From positions 1 to 38,601 of IMG/VR virus record IMGVR_UViG_3300047586_000182: DNA of 38,601 nt. One strand, given 5' to 3'. This document shows positions 20,977 through 31,623 of the stretch, in pieces. Position 1 is the first letter of the stretch; each line of letters begins with the position of its first letter. Position numbers and translations under genes: made by a program. A model generated the notes under the pieces. It had not been told where the DNA came from. It was given only the letters and a program-made list of their open reading frames with translations, and did not search any database. The DNA comes from a virus.

Positions 20977-23900
20977 GTGATTTTAACGGGAGCGGAAGAT
21001 CTTGCATATAGGGCCACACTTGACCTCAGTTCTTGGGCCAATAGCATCAAGCAAATGACCTCAGATGTCGGGAATACCGCCAAGGGGTTGGCTTCCGGGA
21101 TCGAGAAGGGGGCAGGGGATTTCGGAGCGCTGGGCGGCAAGCTAGGTTCTCAGCTTGTCTCTGGTCTGACATCACAATTCGGCACTTTGGGGAAGTTGGG
21201 AGGTACACTTGGGAGCGTGCTCACTACGGCAATGGCCAGTCCTGCGGCAGGTGCGGTTGCAGGCGTGGCGGCTTTTGCTGCTGTCGGGGCGGCTATCACT
21301 TCTTGTGCTGATGTAGCCGGAGGCTTTGACAAAACTATGGCTCAGGTTGCTTCTGCCACGAGAGAGTCTTATTCCAGTCTTGCTAGTGGAATAGAGGACA
21401 TGACCCGAGGAACTGGCACAAGCATGACAGAAGCCGGAGCCGCTGCCCTTCAGCTCTCCGATACCTTCAAAAATAATAAAGATATTCTGGATGCACTTCA
21501 CGGTTCTCTGCTGCTGTCAAAGGGGGCGCACGAGGATCTCTCTAGTGCCATCACAACCACATCAGGCGTACTAACACAATTTAATTTATCTGCTACAGAC
21601 TCAGATCGAGCCGCAAACGTATTCGTTGCCGGAGCCCAGCACTCCAAAGAGTCTGCTCAACAGTTGGGAGAGGCTGTAGAGGCCGTCGGACCTACAGCAA
21701 AGAATCTGGGCATGTCTTTGGAAGAGACAACTGCCGTGATGATGGCCTTCGGAGACTCCAATATGAAGGGAGCTGAGGCGGGGTCAGCCTTTGCCACGTC
21801 CATGAAGGGCTTGACAAAGGACAACAAATCTGTGACTGACAGTTTGTCCGCTATGGGTCTCACCTTCGACCAGATCAATCCCCAAATGCACTCAATGGAT
21901 GATATCATAAACACCCTGGCTGCACATCACATAACCCTGGCTGAGGCACAAACCCTGTTTGGCCGATCTGGGGCTGCCTTGTTCTCCATCGTCGAAGATG
22001 GCACCGGAAAGCTCGGAGCATATCAATCCGAGATAACAGGAACCTCTGCTGCTGTGACTGCTGCGAAAGTCGCGGGGGACAACTACGAATCCACCATGAA
22101 GAAATTCGGTGTGGCTGTCGAAACCGCTGAAATAGCCTTGGGGAATGTGTTCATCCCGGCCCTGACAAGTACCTTGGGGGTCATGACAGAGCTAACCGTT
22201 GAATCCGTTCTTTTCTGTGAACGATTGGGTGAGATCCCTGCGAAGGTGGCGGAAGCCGGGCAAGGCGCGTCCAATTGGCTTTACAACGCAACGGGCGGGC
22301 AACTCGGCTATGATGAGATGAAGACCCTTATGCCTAGCGCCAGCGTTCAACCCGCGGCTCTGGATATGGGTAAGATGGTAGGTGACACCTACGCAGATGG
22401 TGTGAGCCAGGGCATTGATGCTAAGACGGGAGAGGTCGCTGATCAAGTAAGCGAAACCCTGGGCGGCACAGCAGCTCTGGCAGCTTCTGCTGATGCTGCC
22501 GATAAGGTTGCCAAGGAGTTCACGAAGGCCTATGGCAGCCAGTTCGAAGCCGGAATGACCCTAATCAATGACAAGTGGGTCAGCAACCAGGACAGCGCCA
22601 AAGGCATTGTTCCCACAATCGGGAAAACTAGTATAGTTGGCTTTGATTTTGTCATTGATTCAAACTACGATCTGATGACTCCTACGGGAGTGGAACATTT
22701 CAGTGGCTCGGCAGATTGGGCATCGCGCGGGCCCTCTGTCATGAAGGCAATGCTTGGCAGGTCGATGACGGCATTGGAAAGCGCAGAACTGTCCGGGGAT
22801 GTCGCTGCCCAAATCAAACTCAAGGCTGCGGTTAAGGTTGATGCAACCTTTGACCTCACACCAGCTCTGAAAAACATGGATACTTTTGCTCCTCAGTTCG
22901 AGGACAAGTTCAAGTCCCTCATGGGATCCGTTGCCGCCAATATGACGGCTTACGGCAAGACTGAGATGAAGGCGACCGGGCAGGCGTTCATAGACGCTCT
23001 GGCCGGACCCATCGGAATATCTGGCTGGGGTAAGTTAGAAACTTCATTTGAGGCCCTGAAAGGCGAAATGGATAAAGGCACGGAATCCATTTTCGAAAAG
23101 GCTGATGCAGATAAACAAGTTCAGCTATGGAAAGACAAACTCGTTGCTGGAATAGCAGACGCAGGAACCTTCGTTAAGGATTCGATGGGCACCATAGGCA
23201 AGGATGCCACTCAAGCCTTTTCAGATGGGGTCATTTCCGATTCCGAGAAGACTATGCTCCTGGGCCTGCAACCTGAGCTCGATCTTCTGAAACAGGAATC
23301 TCCAAAAGAATTCAAGGCAGCCGGGGGAGACTCCATCCAGGCCATGATAGACGCTATCAAAGCTGGAGATCTACCTGGAGCTATGGCTGCAATAGGAAAG
23401 TTAGCTGGCGAAGGGTTTAAGGAAAACGTCCTGGGCGGCATGTCCGGAGTTATTCCATCGATAGCACAGATCTTCAACGATCCTTCATTGAGAAGCCAGA
23501 TCAAAGACCCGCTCCGATATTATACAGGCCTCGAAGGGCCCGCCATAGAGCAAGCGTTGGATGATATCAATTCCAAGCTAAAAACTGGCATGTACACCGC
23601 AGACCAAGCCGATAGTGAGTATATTTCTCAGATGGTCAAGAACTGGGATCTACTTCCGCCTGCAATACAAAAATATACTAAAGAACTCTTAACAATCAAC
23701 CCGGCCACTCAACAGGGTATGATTTCAATCGAACAGTACACAACGCTTGTAAAAGCCTATGATGCTTCGCTAGCAGGTGCTACATCCACAACACAAAAGG
23801 CAACGGTGGGTATTACAACTTATGATGCTGCCTGCAAACAATTAGAATCAACGCATTCTGCCACGAGTGGCCAATTAACAACCCTAGACAATCAGTACAA

Positions 23901-26900
23901 AGCAGGGACGGTCTCAGTAGACCAGTACAAGACCAAAATAATTGAGTTGGCAAATGACTCCTTGCCAAAGGCCAAAGCCTCCACTGATGCTTATGGCAGT
24001 AGTGTAGATCGAATAACTCAGACCAGCCTTCCAGGATTCAACTCGGGGCTGGATACGACCAACTCCAAACTAATCGAAACCGGGACTAACATTTCCCCAC
24101 TGGCGGAGATCTCCGGAAAAGGCATTGAAGTAAAATTCTCACCGGCGATGGTGGTCGCAGATAACGCAAAGGCCCGGCTCATCGAGGGGACCGACTATTT
24201 TGTGAAGGGCGCACAAGAAGTTACGGCAAATCTATCTGGTATATTATCTACCTTGCCCGGCTTAATCGCCGCTGCCCAGGCTCGTGCTGCAAATGGAAAC
24301 ATAACTGACAAGACTTTGACATTTAATCAGCCTTCGTCTTCATCATCCGCTTATTCGGTGCCTCTGGCGTCCCCTTCGAACGCATCTGTTATGCAGGCCG
24401 TCCCTGTCGTCGTAACAAATACAACAGGCAATCCTGCTATCATCAAGAACCCCAGTGTTGGCACGATTCCCACGGGCTCAGATGGGAGCATAGATTATGC
24501 TCGACTCGAGTCCATTTATGAGATATCATACAAGGCTGCCGGAGAATCGACAACCGCTGCCGGAAAATCCACAGTAGCCGCAAATGCACAGACCTTAGCT
24601 GCGATCGATTCAACCAATGCCGCTCATGAACAGACGTTGGCAAGTCAATCATCTATCACCGGCACAAAGTCGGTATTCGACGACCTATCTAAATTTAATA
24701 GCCAGTTTAGTGGATCTTCGACCCAGGCAATAGACGGCATGGACCGGGTTGCCACTGCAACCACTCAGGGAGCAACATCTCTCAACCAGGGGTATGCAGC
24801 CGTTCGTATGGGCATGACGGAAGACGGCAGACAGATAGAAGTCATCGGCCGGGTTGCTCAGCAACAGTTTGAAGCCGCTGGTGGAAAGTGGGTCACTGCG
24901 TCAGGAGCGGGTGCCGATGCCGTCAGGTTGGCCGGGGAAGTAAGTGCCAATTTTACCACAGGCGCATCCAAGACAGCCGCAGGTGATACGACAGGTGCCA
25001 GTTCTCAGTTCAAGATTGACATAGCTGGAACAGGAGCCGGACTGAAGACCGATGGCTCGATCATGGGAACTGGCCTCAAGCAAGATGGAGTAACCACAGG
25101 CCAATCCATAACCAGCGCAGGAACGAGCTTTTTCAGTGACATCAAAGGAGCTAGCCAGATTCTTTCCAATGTCTTTGCCACTCTCCCGGGAATGATCGCC
25201 GCCGCCCAGGCACGTGCTGCTGGCGGGAACATCACCGACAAGACTTTGACCTTTAATCAACCTTCATCTTCGTCGTCTGGATCCGGAAGTACCATAACTG
25301 ACAAGACCCTGAATTTTACACCCGTACCATCTGGTCAGATGGGCTCGTTCTTCGATTCTCCTGTTGCATCGACTTCGGCCTATTCCGTGCCGTTGGTATC
25401 TTCTTCGAGCACTTCAGCGTCTCAGGCCGTTCCTGTGGTCGTCATGAATACTGCCAGTAATCCAACCACATCCAAGGTTATCAGCAATCCTTATGACGCG
25501 ATAACCAGGACGCCTAACCCATGGCTTGATGCATATTCGACCGAGTCTTTGGTCAATATAAGCGCACCCACGGCGCAATTCGCTTCACCGGCAAAAGGTG
25601 GTAGTGGATTTGGCTATTCCGAAACGGGGCAAGCTCCAATTGATTACTTGGCAGCAGAGCAAACGCCATTGTTATCCGTGGACCAGAAAGCATTGGAAGC
25701 CTATTATAACTCCCTGAATCTCTCTCTACAACCAACGGGGGATTTAGCCAGCAACGTACACGATCTGTACTATGCAGCAGACACAGCCAACCCAGCAGTA
25801 TCCAAGACAAATGCCCAACTGGACAGCACCAAATCTCAGTTGATCGACCTAGGGAATGGTGTCTATAAGCTCACCAACCCGATCCCTGATGCTTGCGTGT
25901 CTTCGGATTACTATAACAAATCTTTGTCAATGCAAGACACAATGTTCAAGCAGGCCAGCCTAACCTTTAATGACCAACTGACACCAGCGCAACGGGCAGC
26001 TTACGAGGGCACTGCTAATCTAGCCACTAAAATGAAAGATGTGGGTCTATGCGTTACAGACACGGCTGGGTTTAGCACGAACTTGATGACGGCCCTGGAC
26101 AAGACCGACACTAGTTTTGTGGGGTCGACCGCAGATTATGAGAGGTTGGGTCTCGGAGCCAAAACCAGTTCAGTTCAGGTCGGGGCCATGGGTCAAAATG
26201 TCACCGATCTTGGAGGATCGTCCATCAAAACCGGTGTCCAAGTCGAGACCACAGGCAACGGCATAACCATCCTAGGTGATCAATCCCAGGCCACCGGCGT
26301 CCATGTCGGAGCACTGGCGAGCAGTTTCGGTGATCTTAGTGTCACCATGATAGCCGTAGCAAGTGGCGCAAAGTACGTGTCCGACGCATACAAAACGATG
26401 ATCGATACGGTACGCCAAAACGTCGTATCGAGTGGAGGTTTCAACAGTTCCAGCTTGAGCCCAATATCCTCAAAAGATCTACTTGCGCAGACTGGCGACA
26501 ATCACGCAGATTATACAGACTACTCTTTCCCGGAGCGCAAAGCCGTCCCGGGTCTCAGCGATGCATCTAGCGCAGCATTTCAGTTGTCAGCCGATTTGGT
26601 TGAGGCCAGCGCTGAAACAAACACATTCTGTGAGGCAATTTCGCCGGGTGGATTGATCCAGGAAGTTATCACCCATCCCTTCATAGAATCGTACATAGGA
26701 GATACAAAGTATTATGCCGAGTTCAAAGCACAGCAGGGACTACAAACTCCCGCCGTCAATACCTTGGATCCCCTCGCAAAAACTGTTCAATATGGCTCGG
26801 CCCTCAAAGCAGACCTCAAAACTGGCGGAGATTACATCACCACGGCGGCCAAGGATGCTCAAGTCATTGGCATTCAGACCGCGAACCAGCAATCTCAGAT

Positions 26901-28677
26901 AGACGTCACCGGATCTCTGAAGTCATCCGGCCTGGTAGAAACGTCCCTAAACAGCGGAGCATCCTCTCTAAATCAGTCTGCCGTGAATATCAGCGCCTCA
27001 TCCGCAAACTCGGCTAACGCGAGTAATGCTAACCTTGCGGCGATCACGGGCACGTATAGTCAGGTCAATCAGCAATCCTTGAACACCTCCGCAATTCAAA
27101 GTAACATTGGCGTCCAGGGAGCCACCCAGCAAAGCAATATCGGAACACAAAGCGCGACAAGCATCAACTCTCAAAACGAAGGTTCGGCTGGAAACATCAA
27201 CAATGGTAACCAAGTCTCGGCAGGCACGATCAATTTATCCAGTACATCAACTTGGGCAGGTATAGGTGCCAATTCGACGGGTACTTGGGCAGATATCGGT
27301 GGTAAAGCCACCTCGACTTATGATGCGATAAACGCCAAAAACATCAGCGCAGGCGACAGTCTGTGCAATGGTCTTAGGGGCGCGGCAGACTACTTGGGCA
27401 GCACCATCGCGGCATCTGCTGGAGGATCGTATACTTCAGGATCGGGCAGCAGTGGCGGAAGCTACCAGTTCCCGACTCGCGCTAACGGAACGTGGGGCGG
27501 AACATCCATCAATGGCGGAGGTTCTTGGATCAGCGGATCTGGCGTACCAGGAATGAATGGTGGAACTTACTTTGGATCCACATCACCAAGTGGAAATGTT
27601 TCTTGGGGTGGAACTGCGGCAAGTAATGCCGCGGCGGGCGGAGGTTCCGGATCAGCCGGAAGCGTTCAGTGGGCTACAGGCGGAATCATCAATCATCCGA
27701 CATTCGGACTTGCCGGGGAATCGGGTAGAGAGGCCTTCGTACCTTTGGATGATAAAGCCGCTGGCTGGGCAATCCTGAGTAAAATCTTGCCTGAGTTCGG
27801 CGTGCAACCCTTTGCCACAGGCGGAATCGTTGGCAGTGGAAACGCCATCCGTGTGCAGCAGACAGCAACGCATACCCAGTTAGACGAGATGGATGCCGCG
27901 CTGAATAGAGGAGCATCTGCACTGAACATGGCGGCGGCGAATGTCACCACGTCTTCAGAGACTTGGGCAAGAACGAATACCTCCATCATCAGTACATATA
28001 CCCTGATGGGTCAACAGCAAGTAGCAACCCACTCAAAGCTAGATGAGATGGACTCCGCCAGCACAAAGACAATCAATTCACAGAATATGACAACCTGGAA
28101 CTCAATAGGGAACAGTCAGGTTGATACCTGGGGTCGAGTGGGCGCCCAGTGGAGCAGCCTAAACAACCAGGTCGCCCTACAGCAAGCGGCAACGCACGCA
28201 AAGACCGACGCGATGAATGGAACCACTAGCGCACAATCAGACATAATAATATATGATCCTGAGACAACCAGGCTCAGGGCTTCAATCTATGGTGAACAGT
28301 CGACAACAGCGCCGTCGTTAGCAGGAACCGATATGATGATGGCCTCGGGCGGAATCGTGGACAGGGCGACCATAGGTATTTTCGGCGAAGCTGGTCGCGA
28401 AGCCCTTGTCCCTCTCGATGACAAAACGGCGGGCTGGAACATCCTTCGCCAGATCTTGCCAGAGTTCGGCATACAACCTTTCGCAGAGGGCGGCATAGTT
28501 GGTCAGGCTCAGGCAAGTGTCAACAATTTCACAATCAACACCACAACGCGCACGGATTCCAATGCAAGTGACCGGGAGACCCTGATCATTGTTGTGGATA
28601 TGTCTGGCAAAGAAATTGGCCGACAGATCGCCAAAGGAAACAACAAGAGATTGAAGCTCAAGATGGGGAAGCAGTGA
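20977..28677 (+). CDS. Tail tape measure protein, about 2566 aa
   Basis: Sets tail length. Residues about 115-330 are a TP901-type tape measure domain (FDKTMAQVASATRESYSSLA, GTGTSMTEAGAAALQLSDTF, NLGMSLEETTAVMMAFGDSN). The long middle is helical, then low-complexity Ser/Thr/Asn/Gln-rich with internal duplications; the C-terminal third has Gly/Ser-rich linkers and two GEAGREALVPLDDK-type modules. At about 1.5 angstrom per residue it predicts a tail near 380 nm. GTG 20977 is given as start, but it lies inside GGTGAT; ACG 20986, 4 nt after that site, and TTG 20959 are alternatives. No lytic enzyme domain was seen. Confidence 0.88.
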   Translation: MILTGAEDLAYRATLDLSSWANSIKQMTSDVGNTAKGLASGIEKGAGDFGALGGKLGSQLVSGLTSQFGTLGKLGGTLGSVLTTAMASPAAGAVAGVAAFAAVGAAITSCADVAGGFDKTMAQVASATRESYSSLASGIEDMTRGTGTSMTEAGAAALQLSDTFKNNKDILDALHGSLLLSKGAHEDLSSAITTTSGVLTQFNLSATDSDRAANVFVAGAQHSKESAQQLGEAVEAVGPTAKNLGMSLEETTAVMMAFGDSNMKGAEAGSAFATSMKGLTKDNKSVTDSLSAMGLTFDQINPQMHSMDDIINTLAAHHITLAEAQTLFGRSGAALFSIVEDGTGKLGAYQSEITGTSAAVTAAKVAGDNYESTMKKFGVAVETAEIALGNVFIPALTSTLGVMTELTVESVLFCERLGEIPAKVAEAGQGASNWLYNATGGQLGYDEMKTLMPSASVQPAALDMGKMVGDTYADGVSQGIDAKTGEVADQVSETLGGTAALAASADAADKVAKEFTKAYGSQFEAGMTLINDKWVSNQDSAKGIVPTIGKTSIVGFDFVIDSNYDLMTPTGVEHFSGSADWASRGPSVMKAMLGRSMTALESAELSGDVAAQIKLKAAVKVDATFDLTPALKNMDTFAPQFEDKFKSLMGSVAANMTAYGKTEMKATGQAFIDALAGPIGISGWGKLETSFEALKGEMDKGTESIFEKADADKQVQLWKDKLVAGIADAGTFVKDSMGTIGKDATQAFSDGVISDSEKTMLLGLQPELDLLKQESPKEFKAAGGDSIQAMIDAIKAGDLPGAMAAIGKLAGEGFKENVLGGMSGVIPSIAQIFNDPSLRSQIKDPLRYYTGLEGPAIEQALDDINSKLKTGMYTADQADSEYISQMVKNWDLLPPAIQKYTKELLTINPATQQGMISIEQYTTLVKAYDASLAGATSTTQKATVGITTYDAACKQLESTHSATSGQLTTLDNQYKAGTVSVDQYKTKIIELANDSLPKAKASTDAYGSSVDRITQTSLPGFNSGLDTTNSKLIETGTNISPLAEISGKGIEVKFSPAMVVADNAKARLIEGTDYFVKGAQEVTANLSGILSTLPGLIAAAQARAANGNITDKTLTFNQPSSSSSAYSVPLASPSNASVMQAVPVVVTNTTGNPAIIKNPSVGTIPTGSDGSIDYARLESIYEISYKAAGESTTAAGKSTVAANAQTLAAIDSTNAAHEQTLASQSSITGTKSVFDDLSKFNSQFSGSSTQAIDGMDRVATATTQGATSLNQGYAAVRMGMTEDGRQIEVIGRVAQQQFEAAGGKWVTASGAGADAVRLAGEVSANFTTGASKTAAGDTTGASSQFKIDIAGTGAGLKTDGSIMGTGLKQDGVTTGQSITSAGTSFFSDIKGASQILSNVFATLPGMIAAAQARAAGGNITDKTLTFNQPSSSSSGSGSTITDKTLNFTPVPSGQMGSFFDSPVASTSAYSVPLVSSSSTSASQAVPVVVMNTASNPTTSKVISNPYDAITRTPNPWLDAYSTESLVNISAPTAQFASPAKGGSGFGYSETGQAPIDYLAAEQTPLLSVDQKALEAYYNSLNLSLQPTGDLASNVHDLYYAADTANPAVSKTNAQLDSTKSQLIDLGNGVYKLTNPIPDACVSSDYYNKSLSMQDTMFKQASLTFNDQLTPAQRAAYEGTANLATKMKDVGLCVTDTAGFSTNLMTALDKTDTSFVGSTADYERLGLGAKTSSVQVGAMGQNVTDLGGSSIKTGVQVETTGNGITILGDQSQATGVHVGALASSFGDLSVTMIAVASGAKYVSDAYKTMIDTVRQNVVSSGGFNSSSLSPISSKDLLAQTGDNHADYTDYSFPERKAVPGLSDASSAAFQLSADLVEASAETNTFCEAISPGGLIQEVITHPFIESYIGDTKYYAEFKAQQGLQTPAVNTLDPLAKTVQYGSALKADLKTGGDYITTAAKDAQVIGIQTANQQSQIDVTGSLKSSGLVETSLNSGASSLNQSAVNISASSANSANASNANLAAITGTYSQVNQQSLNTSAIQSNIGVQGATQQSNIGTQSATSINSQNEGSAGNINNGNQVSAGTINLSSTSTWAGIGANSTGTWADIGGKATSTYDAINAKNISAGDSLCNGLRGAADYLGSTIAASAGGSYTSGSGSSGGSYQFPTRANGTWGGTSINGGGSWISGSGVPGMNGGTYFGSTSPSGNVSWGGTAASNAAAGGGSGSAGSVQWATGGIINHPTFGLAGESGREAFVPLDDKAAGWAILSKILPEFGVQPFATGGIVGSGNAIRVQQTATHTQLDEMDAALNRGASALNMAAANVTTSSETWARTNTSIISTYTLMGQQQVATHSKLDEMDSASTKTINSQNMTTWNSIGNSQVDTWGRVGAQWSSLNNQVALQQAATHAKTDAMNGTTSAQSDIIIYDPETTRLRASIYGEQSTTAPSLAGTDMMMASGGIVDRATIGIFGEAGREALVPLDDKTAGWNILRQILPEFGIQPFAEGGIVGQAQASVNNFTINTTTRTDSNASDRETLIIVVDMSGKEIGRQIAKGNNKRLKLKMGKQ
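24250..24345 (+). repeat. Tape-measure internal repeat, copy 1 (copy 2 at 25180-25275)
   Basis: Codes for TLPGLIAAAQARAANGNITD and KTLTFNQPSSSSS; the copy 930 bp downstream codes for TLPGMIAAAQARAAGGNITD and the same end. A second shared part follows each (SAYSVPL, QAVPVVV). DNA identity is high but not complete, so this is an old in-frame duplication that added length to the ruler. Confidence 0.75.
27673..27835 (+). repeat. Tape-measure C-terminal module, copy 1 (copy 2 at 28342-28504)
   Basis: Both copies contain GGI...GE(S/A)GREA(F/L)VPLDDK, then AGW.IL..ILPEFG(V/I)QPFA and end in GGIVG. This is a common ending of tape measure proteins, normally present once. The two are 669 bp apart, separated by a Gln/Ser/Asn-rich linker. 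Confidence 0.75.
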
Positions 28678-28678
28678 G

Positions 28679-29194
28679 ATGGCAACTACTAAATTCGGGA
28701 TGACTCTGCCACTGATGACAGACGCGCCTTTCACGACCATTCCGGGATTGGCATCGGCATTACAAGCGCTCGACGACCTGGCCATGAGTGGAGAGCAGGC
28801 ATTCAACATGTGTGAAGTGAATAAGCCCGGGACACCCCTCAACGGTCGGGCTTGTCTCTACTTCAAGAACGATGACAAGCTATACAAATTGACATCGCTA
28901 GGAGTGGAAGTCCCGGTCGGGAGTGAGTATGCTAATGTCTTTGGCCCGGCCACAAACCGGGATCAGTATATCCCACACTGGAACGGGGTGAACCTGAAGA
29001 CTCTTGCGGAGGGTGATCCTCTCACAAAGCTTTACAGTACATGCTTCCCGGTTCATGCTGCACCCATAGCTGACATAAACATTCTGAATGGCATGGCAGA
29101 AGCATTCACTCCACCAGACGGAGTACCAACACCGTTAGCAGACAACACCTATACACTAAACGTGGCCGATGGCGGCTATCTAATTATAAAATAG
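28679..29194 (+). CDS. Hypothetical tail-tip protein, 171 aa
   Basis: Starts one base after the tape measure stop. N-terminus MATTKFGMTLPLMTDAPFTT, then a helix (IPGLASALQALDDLAMSGEQ) and a beta part with RACLYFKNDDKLYKLTSLG like small fibre-shaft or baseplate proteins. No family recognised. Downstream position suggests a distal tail part. Confidence 0.6.
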   Translation: MATTKFGMTLPLMTDAPFTTIPGLASALQALDDLAMSGEQAFNMCEVNKPGTPLNGRACLYFKNDDKLYKLTSLGVEVPVGSEYANVFGPATNRDQYIPHWNGVNLKTLAEGDPLTKLYSTCFPVHAAPIADINILNGMAEAFTPPDGVPTPLADNTYTLNVADGGYLIIK

Positions 29195-29204
29195 GAAGGT
29201 TTTA

Positions 29205-29783
29205 ATGACACTTACAGGAACTGGCAGCGCTGTAATCTTAAACTCCGCAACACCGAAGATACAGTTACATGGCACAGAGGGAAGTGCCGGAAATATATCT
29301 CTGAGAGAGAACGCCGGGAAGATCGAGCTTTACGACGAAACCGGGGCCGTGGTTCTGCGGACGCTCTACCCCGAATACATGATAGTATTGAGAAAACATA
29401 TTCCGATACTCTCCACCACGGGCGGAGCTGAAACCGCCTCCACCACATGGAAAGAGCCGGTATTCTATGCGCCTCCTGGATCAAGTTTTCAGGTCATTGA
29501 TGCGGGTGTTATTCCGGATTATGGCACCGTGTTCGGTCAGGTCACGAGTTACTTTTCGCTAGGACTCGTAAACAAAGGCACTGATGGAACCGGCACTACC
29601 GCCGTTAGCGCAGTGAAAGCCTTCTCGACAGCAGCGACCGTGTTGCAGGCGATGAGTTTCGGGGCTATAGTAGCACCCAATGTGGCCGCTGGCGAAGTTC
29701 TGGCAGTTGAGAAGACCATAACATCCAGCGGTATGATCTGCCAGGGTTGCACATTCTACGTCGTTCTGAAGAGAATATCTTAG
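29205..29783 (+). CDS. Hypothetical tail protein, 192 aa
   Basis: GGAAGG precedes ATG 29205. Beta-rich with KIQLHGTEGSAGNISLRENA followed by GKIELYDETGAVVLRTLYPE, a pattern common in phage fibre heads (peptides carrying image-like beta repeats). The C-terminal half is Ala/Gly/Thr-rich and ends CQGCTFYVVLKRIS. Function inferred from context only. Confidence 0.58.
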   Translation: MTLTGTGSAVILNSATPKIQLHGTEGSAGNISLRENAGKIELYDETGAVVLRTLYPEYMIVLRKHIPILSTTGGAETASTTWKEPVFYAPPGSSFQVIDAGVIPDYGTVFGQVTSYFSLGLVNKGTDGTGTTAVSAVKAFSTAATVLQAMSFGAIVAPNVAAGEVLAVEKTITSSGMICQGCTFYVVLKRIS

Positions 29784-29805
29784 ATTTCTATTTCTGGGAG
29801 GTATA

Positions 29806-31623
29806 ATGTTTTTCATCACCGTTGGAAGCCAGCACCTCTACACAGGCGACACCTGGAATGACAATCCGTTCGAGCCATGGATTGTCAACCCTATGGGAAC
29901 CTGGATAGAACGCTCGAATCTTCGGGATTCGTTATACCTCACGGAATCGCTCGAAATTGCACTTGCTGTATTTGGCCGGAGCACTGCAACAGTCGCCATT
30001 TGGGACGAAAACGCAGAATGGGAGTATCAGCAAGGCCAGATAGTCGAGATCTTTGATCACACCTACACAAAATTATTCAGTGGTGTAATTGAGACTATCG
30101 AAAAGGAGAGGATACTGGGGCCGGTGCGGCATTATGTCCACAAGCTCTCTTGCGTAGACTGGACCTGGGCGGCAGAAAAACGCTTGGTAACTCTCGGCGT
30201 CGATGGTATGCTTGCAGGAGATATAGTCCTCCTTCTTTGGAATACTATTCTCAAAGATGAAGGTATTACCATCGGAGAGGTTCAGGATGGAGCGGTTATT
30301 CCTGAATTTCGGGCAGGATTCGCACAAATAAGCGAGGCTCTAAAAAGCCTGGCGGAATACTCAGATTTTATTTGGTTCATAAACGAGAACAGGCAACTGT
30401 ATTTCATTGCGCCCACTACCTATGTAGCACCCCGCGCCCTGGAAGATGAGGACATTATTGAGTCATCCTACGATTATGAGATAGGCAATCCTGAATATGT
30501 CAACAGGCAATATATTTCTGGTGCAAAATGTAACACGGATCTAAAAATAAGAGAGTTTGCCGGGGATGGCAAGACCCGAGTCTTCAAACTTGATTGGCCG
30601 GTCGCTGTGGCACCAACGATGACTTTGAACGGTACTCCTGTGACCTTGGGGACTGACCAGGTAGACACCGGAAAAGACTTTTACTGGAATCTCGACAACG
30701 ACTCAATCACCCAGGATTCAGAGGGCACGATACTAACAGTTGCGGACACTTTACATGTTGAATATATCGGGCTTTATAATAGTATCAATTCTGCGACTGA
30801 TTACGAAGAGGTCGCCAAAAGAGCATCCCTGGACGGAACTAGCGGCATAGTCGAGGCCATCGCAGATGGATCGCTCCTCACAACGGCAACCGCCGCTATT
30901 GCAGCAGCGACCGCAAAGCTCACCCGCTACGCGAGAGATGCTGAGAAATTTACTTTTGACACCCCGAATGGCTCTGAATTCGCCTGCGGGCAGATGCTAG
31001 ACATCCACTTTAGTGCATTCGATTTCACAAAACCTTTCCTGATAACCAATATCGTTATCACTGAACCCACAGAAGATAACGATGTTGACACTTGCGTAAA
31101 TTATTCTATTACTTGCATTGACGGTCCGGCCAGCACTGATTATGACAGTGTGATCCTGGCCATGAATATAGCGACCAAGACCGGAAAAGTGGAGTTGGGA
31201 ACGGTCACAAGCGATGCCCTTCTAGTCTACAGGGGATTCATAAAGACATGGCTTGAGGCCGATTATCCAAATCCGTTCAATTGTGGTGTGGTTGCCGACG
31301 ATGAGTTACCAGGGGATCCTTATGTCCCTGGGTTTGATCCAGACGACCGCTGGAAGTATCTTGTGGTCTATCAGGGTGGGCATGAGATCTTCCGAAAAGC
31401 TCTGCTCTCTGTAGAACATGCGACTGATAGAGATTATGCAAGCTGCTTTGTCTCCTCCTTGGAAGCAGTCGGAAATATCTCGCATTTAGGACTATGGGGC
31501 GGAGAACAATGTTCCGATGTCCCAGGAAGCGGCATAGAGCTAGACAAACAGGTCTACGTCCGAAGCAAAACGTTAACGGAGTCGTTGCAAGTAGTTTTCA
31601 CGGAGATACGAGGCTGGTCTTAA
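29806..31623 (+). CDS. Tail hub/baseplate protein, gp27/gp44-like
   Basis: 605 aa with GGGAGGT before the ATG. Features of hub proteins: an N-terminal ESLEIALAVFGRSTATVAIW, QQGQIVEIFDHTYTKLFSGV IETIEKE (a split beta-barrel), then LVTLGVDGMLAGDIVLLLWN and FADGKTRVFKLDWPV-like strands; the family is common in siphoviruses and Mu-like phages. It would form the base of the tail tube under the tape measure. The stop overlaps the first collar gene (TAATG). Confidence 0.68.
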   Translation: MFFITVGSQHLYTGDTWNDNPFEPWIVNPMGTWIERSNLRDSLYLTESLEIALAVFGRSTATVAIWDENAEWEYQQGQIVEIFDHTYTKLFSGVIETIEKERILGPVRHYVHKLSCVDWTWAAEKRLVTLGVDGMLAGDIVLLLWNTILKDEGITIGEVQDGAVIPEFRAGFAQISEALKSLAEYSDFIWFINENRQLYFIAPTTYVAPRALEDEDIIESSYDYEIGNPEYVNRQYISGAKCNTDLKIREFAGDGKTRVFKLDWPVAVAPTMTLNGTPVTLGTDQVDTGKDFYWNLDNDSITQDSEGTILTVADTLHVEYIGLYNSINSATDYEEVAKRASLDGTSGIVEAIADGSLLTTATAAIAAATAKLTRYARDAEKFTFDTPNGSEFACGQMLDIHFSAFDFTKPFLITNIVITEPTEDNDVDTCVNYSITCIDGPASTDYDSVILAMNIATKTGKVELGTVTSDALLVYRGFIKTWLEADYPNPFNCGVVADDELPGDPYVPGFDPDDRWKYLVVYQGGHEIFRKALLSVEHATDRDYASCFVSSLEAVGNISHLGLWGGEQCSDVPGSGIELDKQVYVRSKTLTESLQVVFTEIRGWS

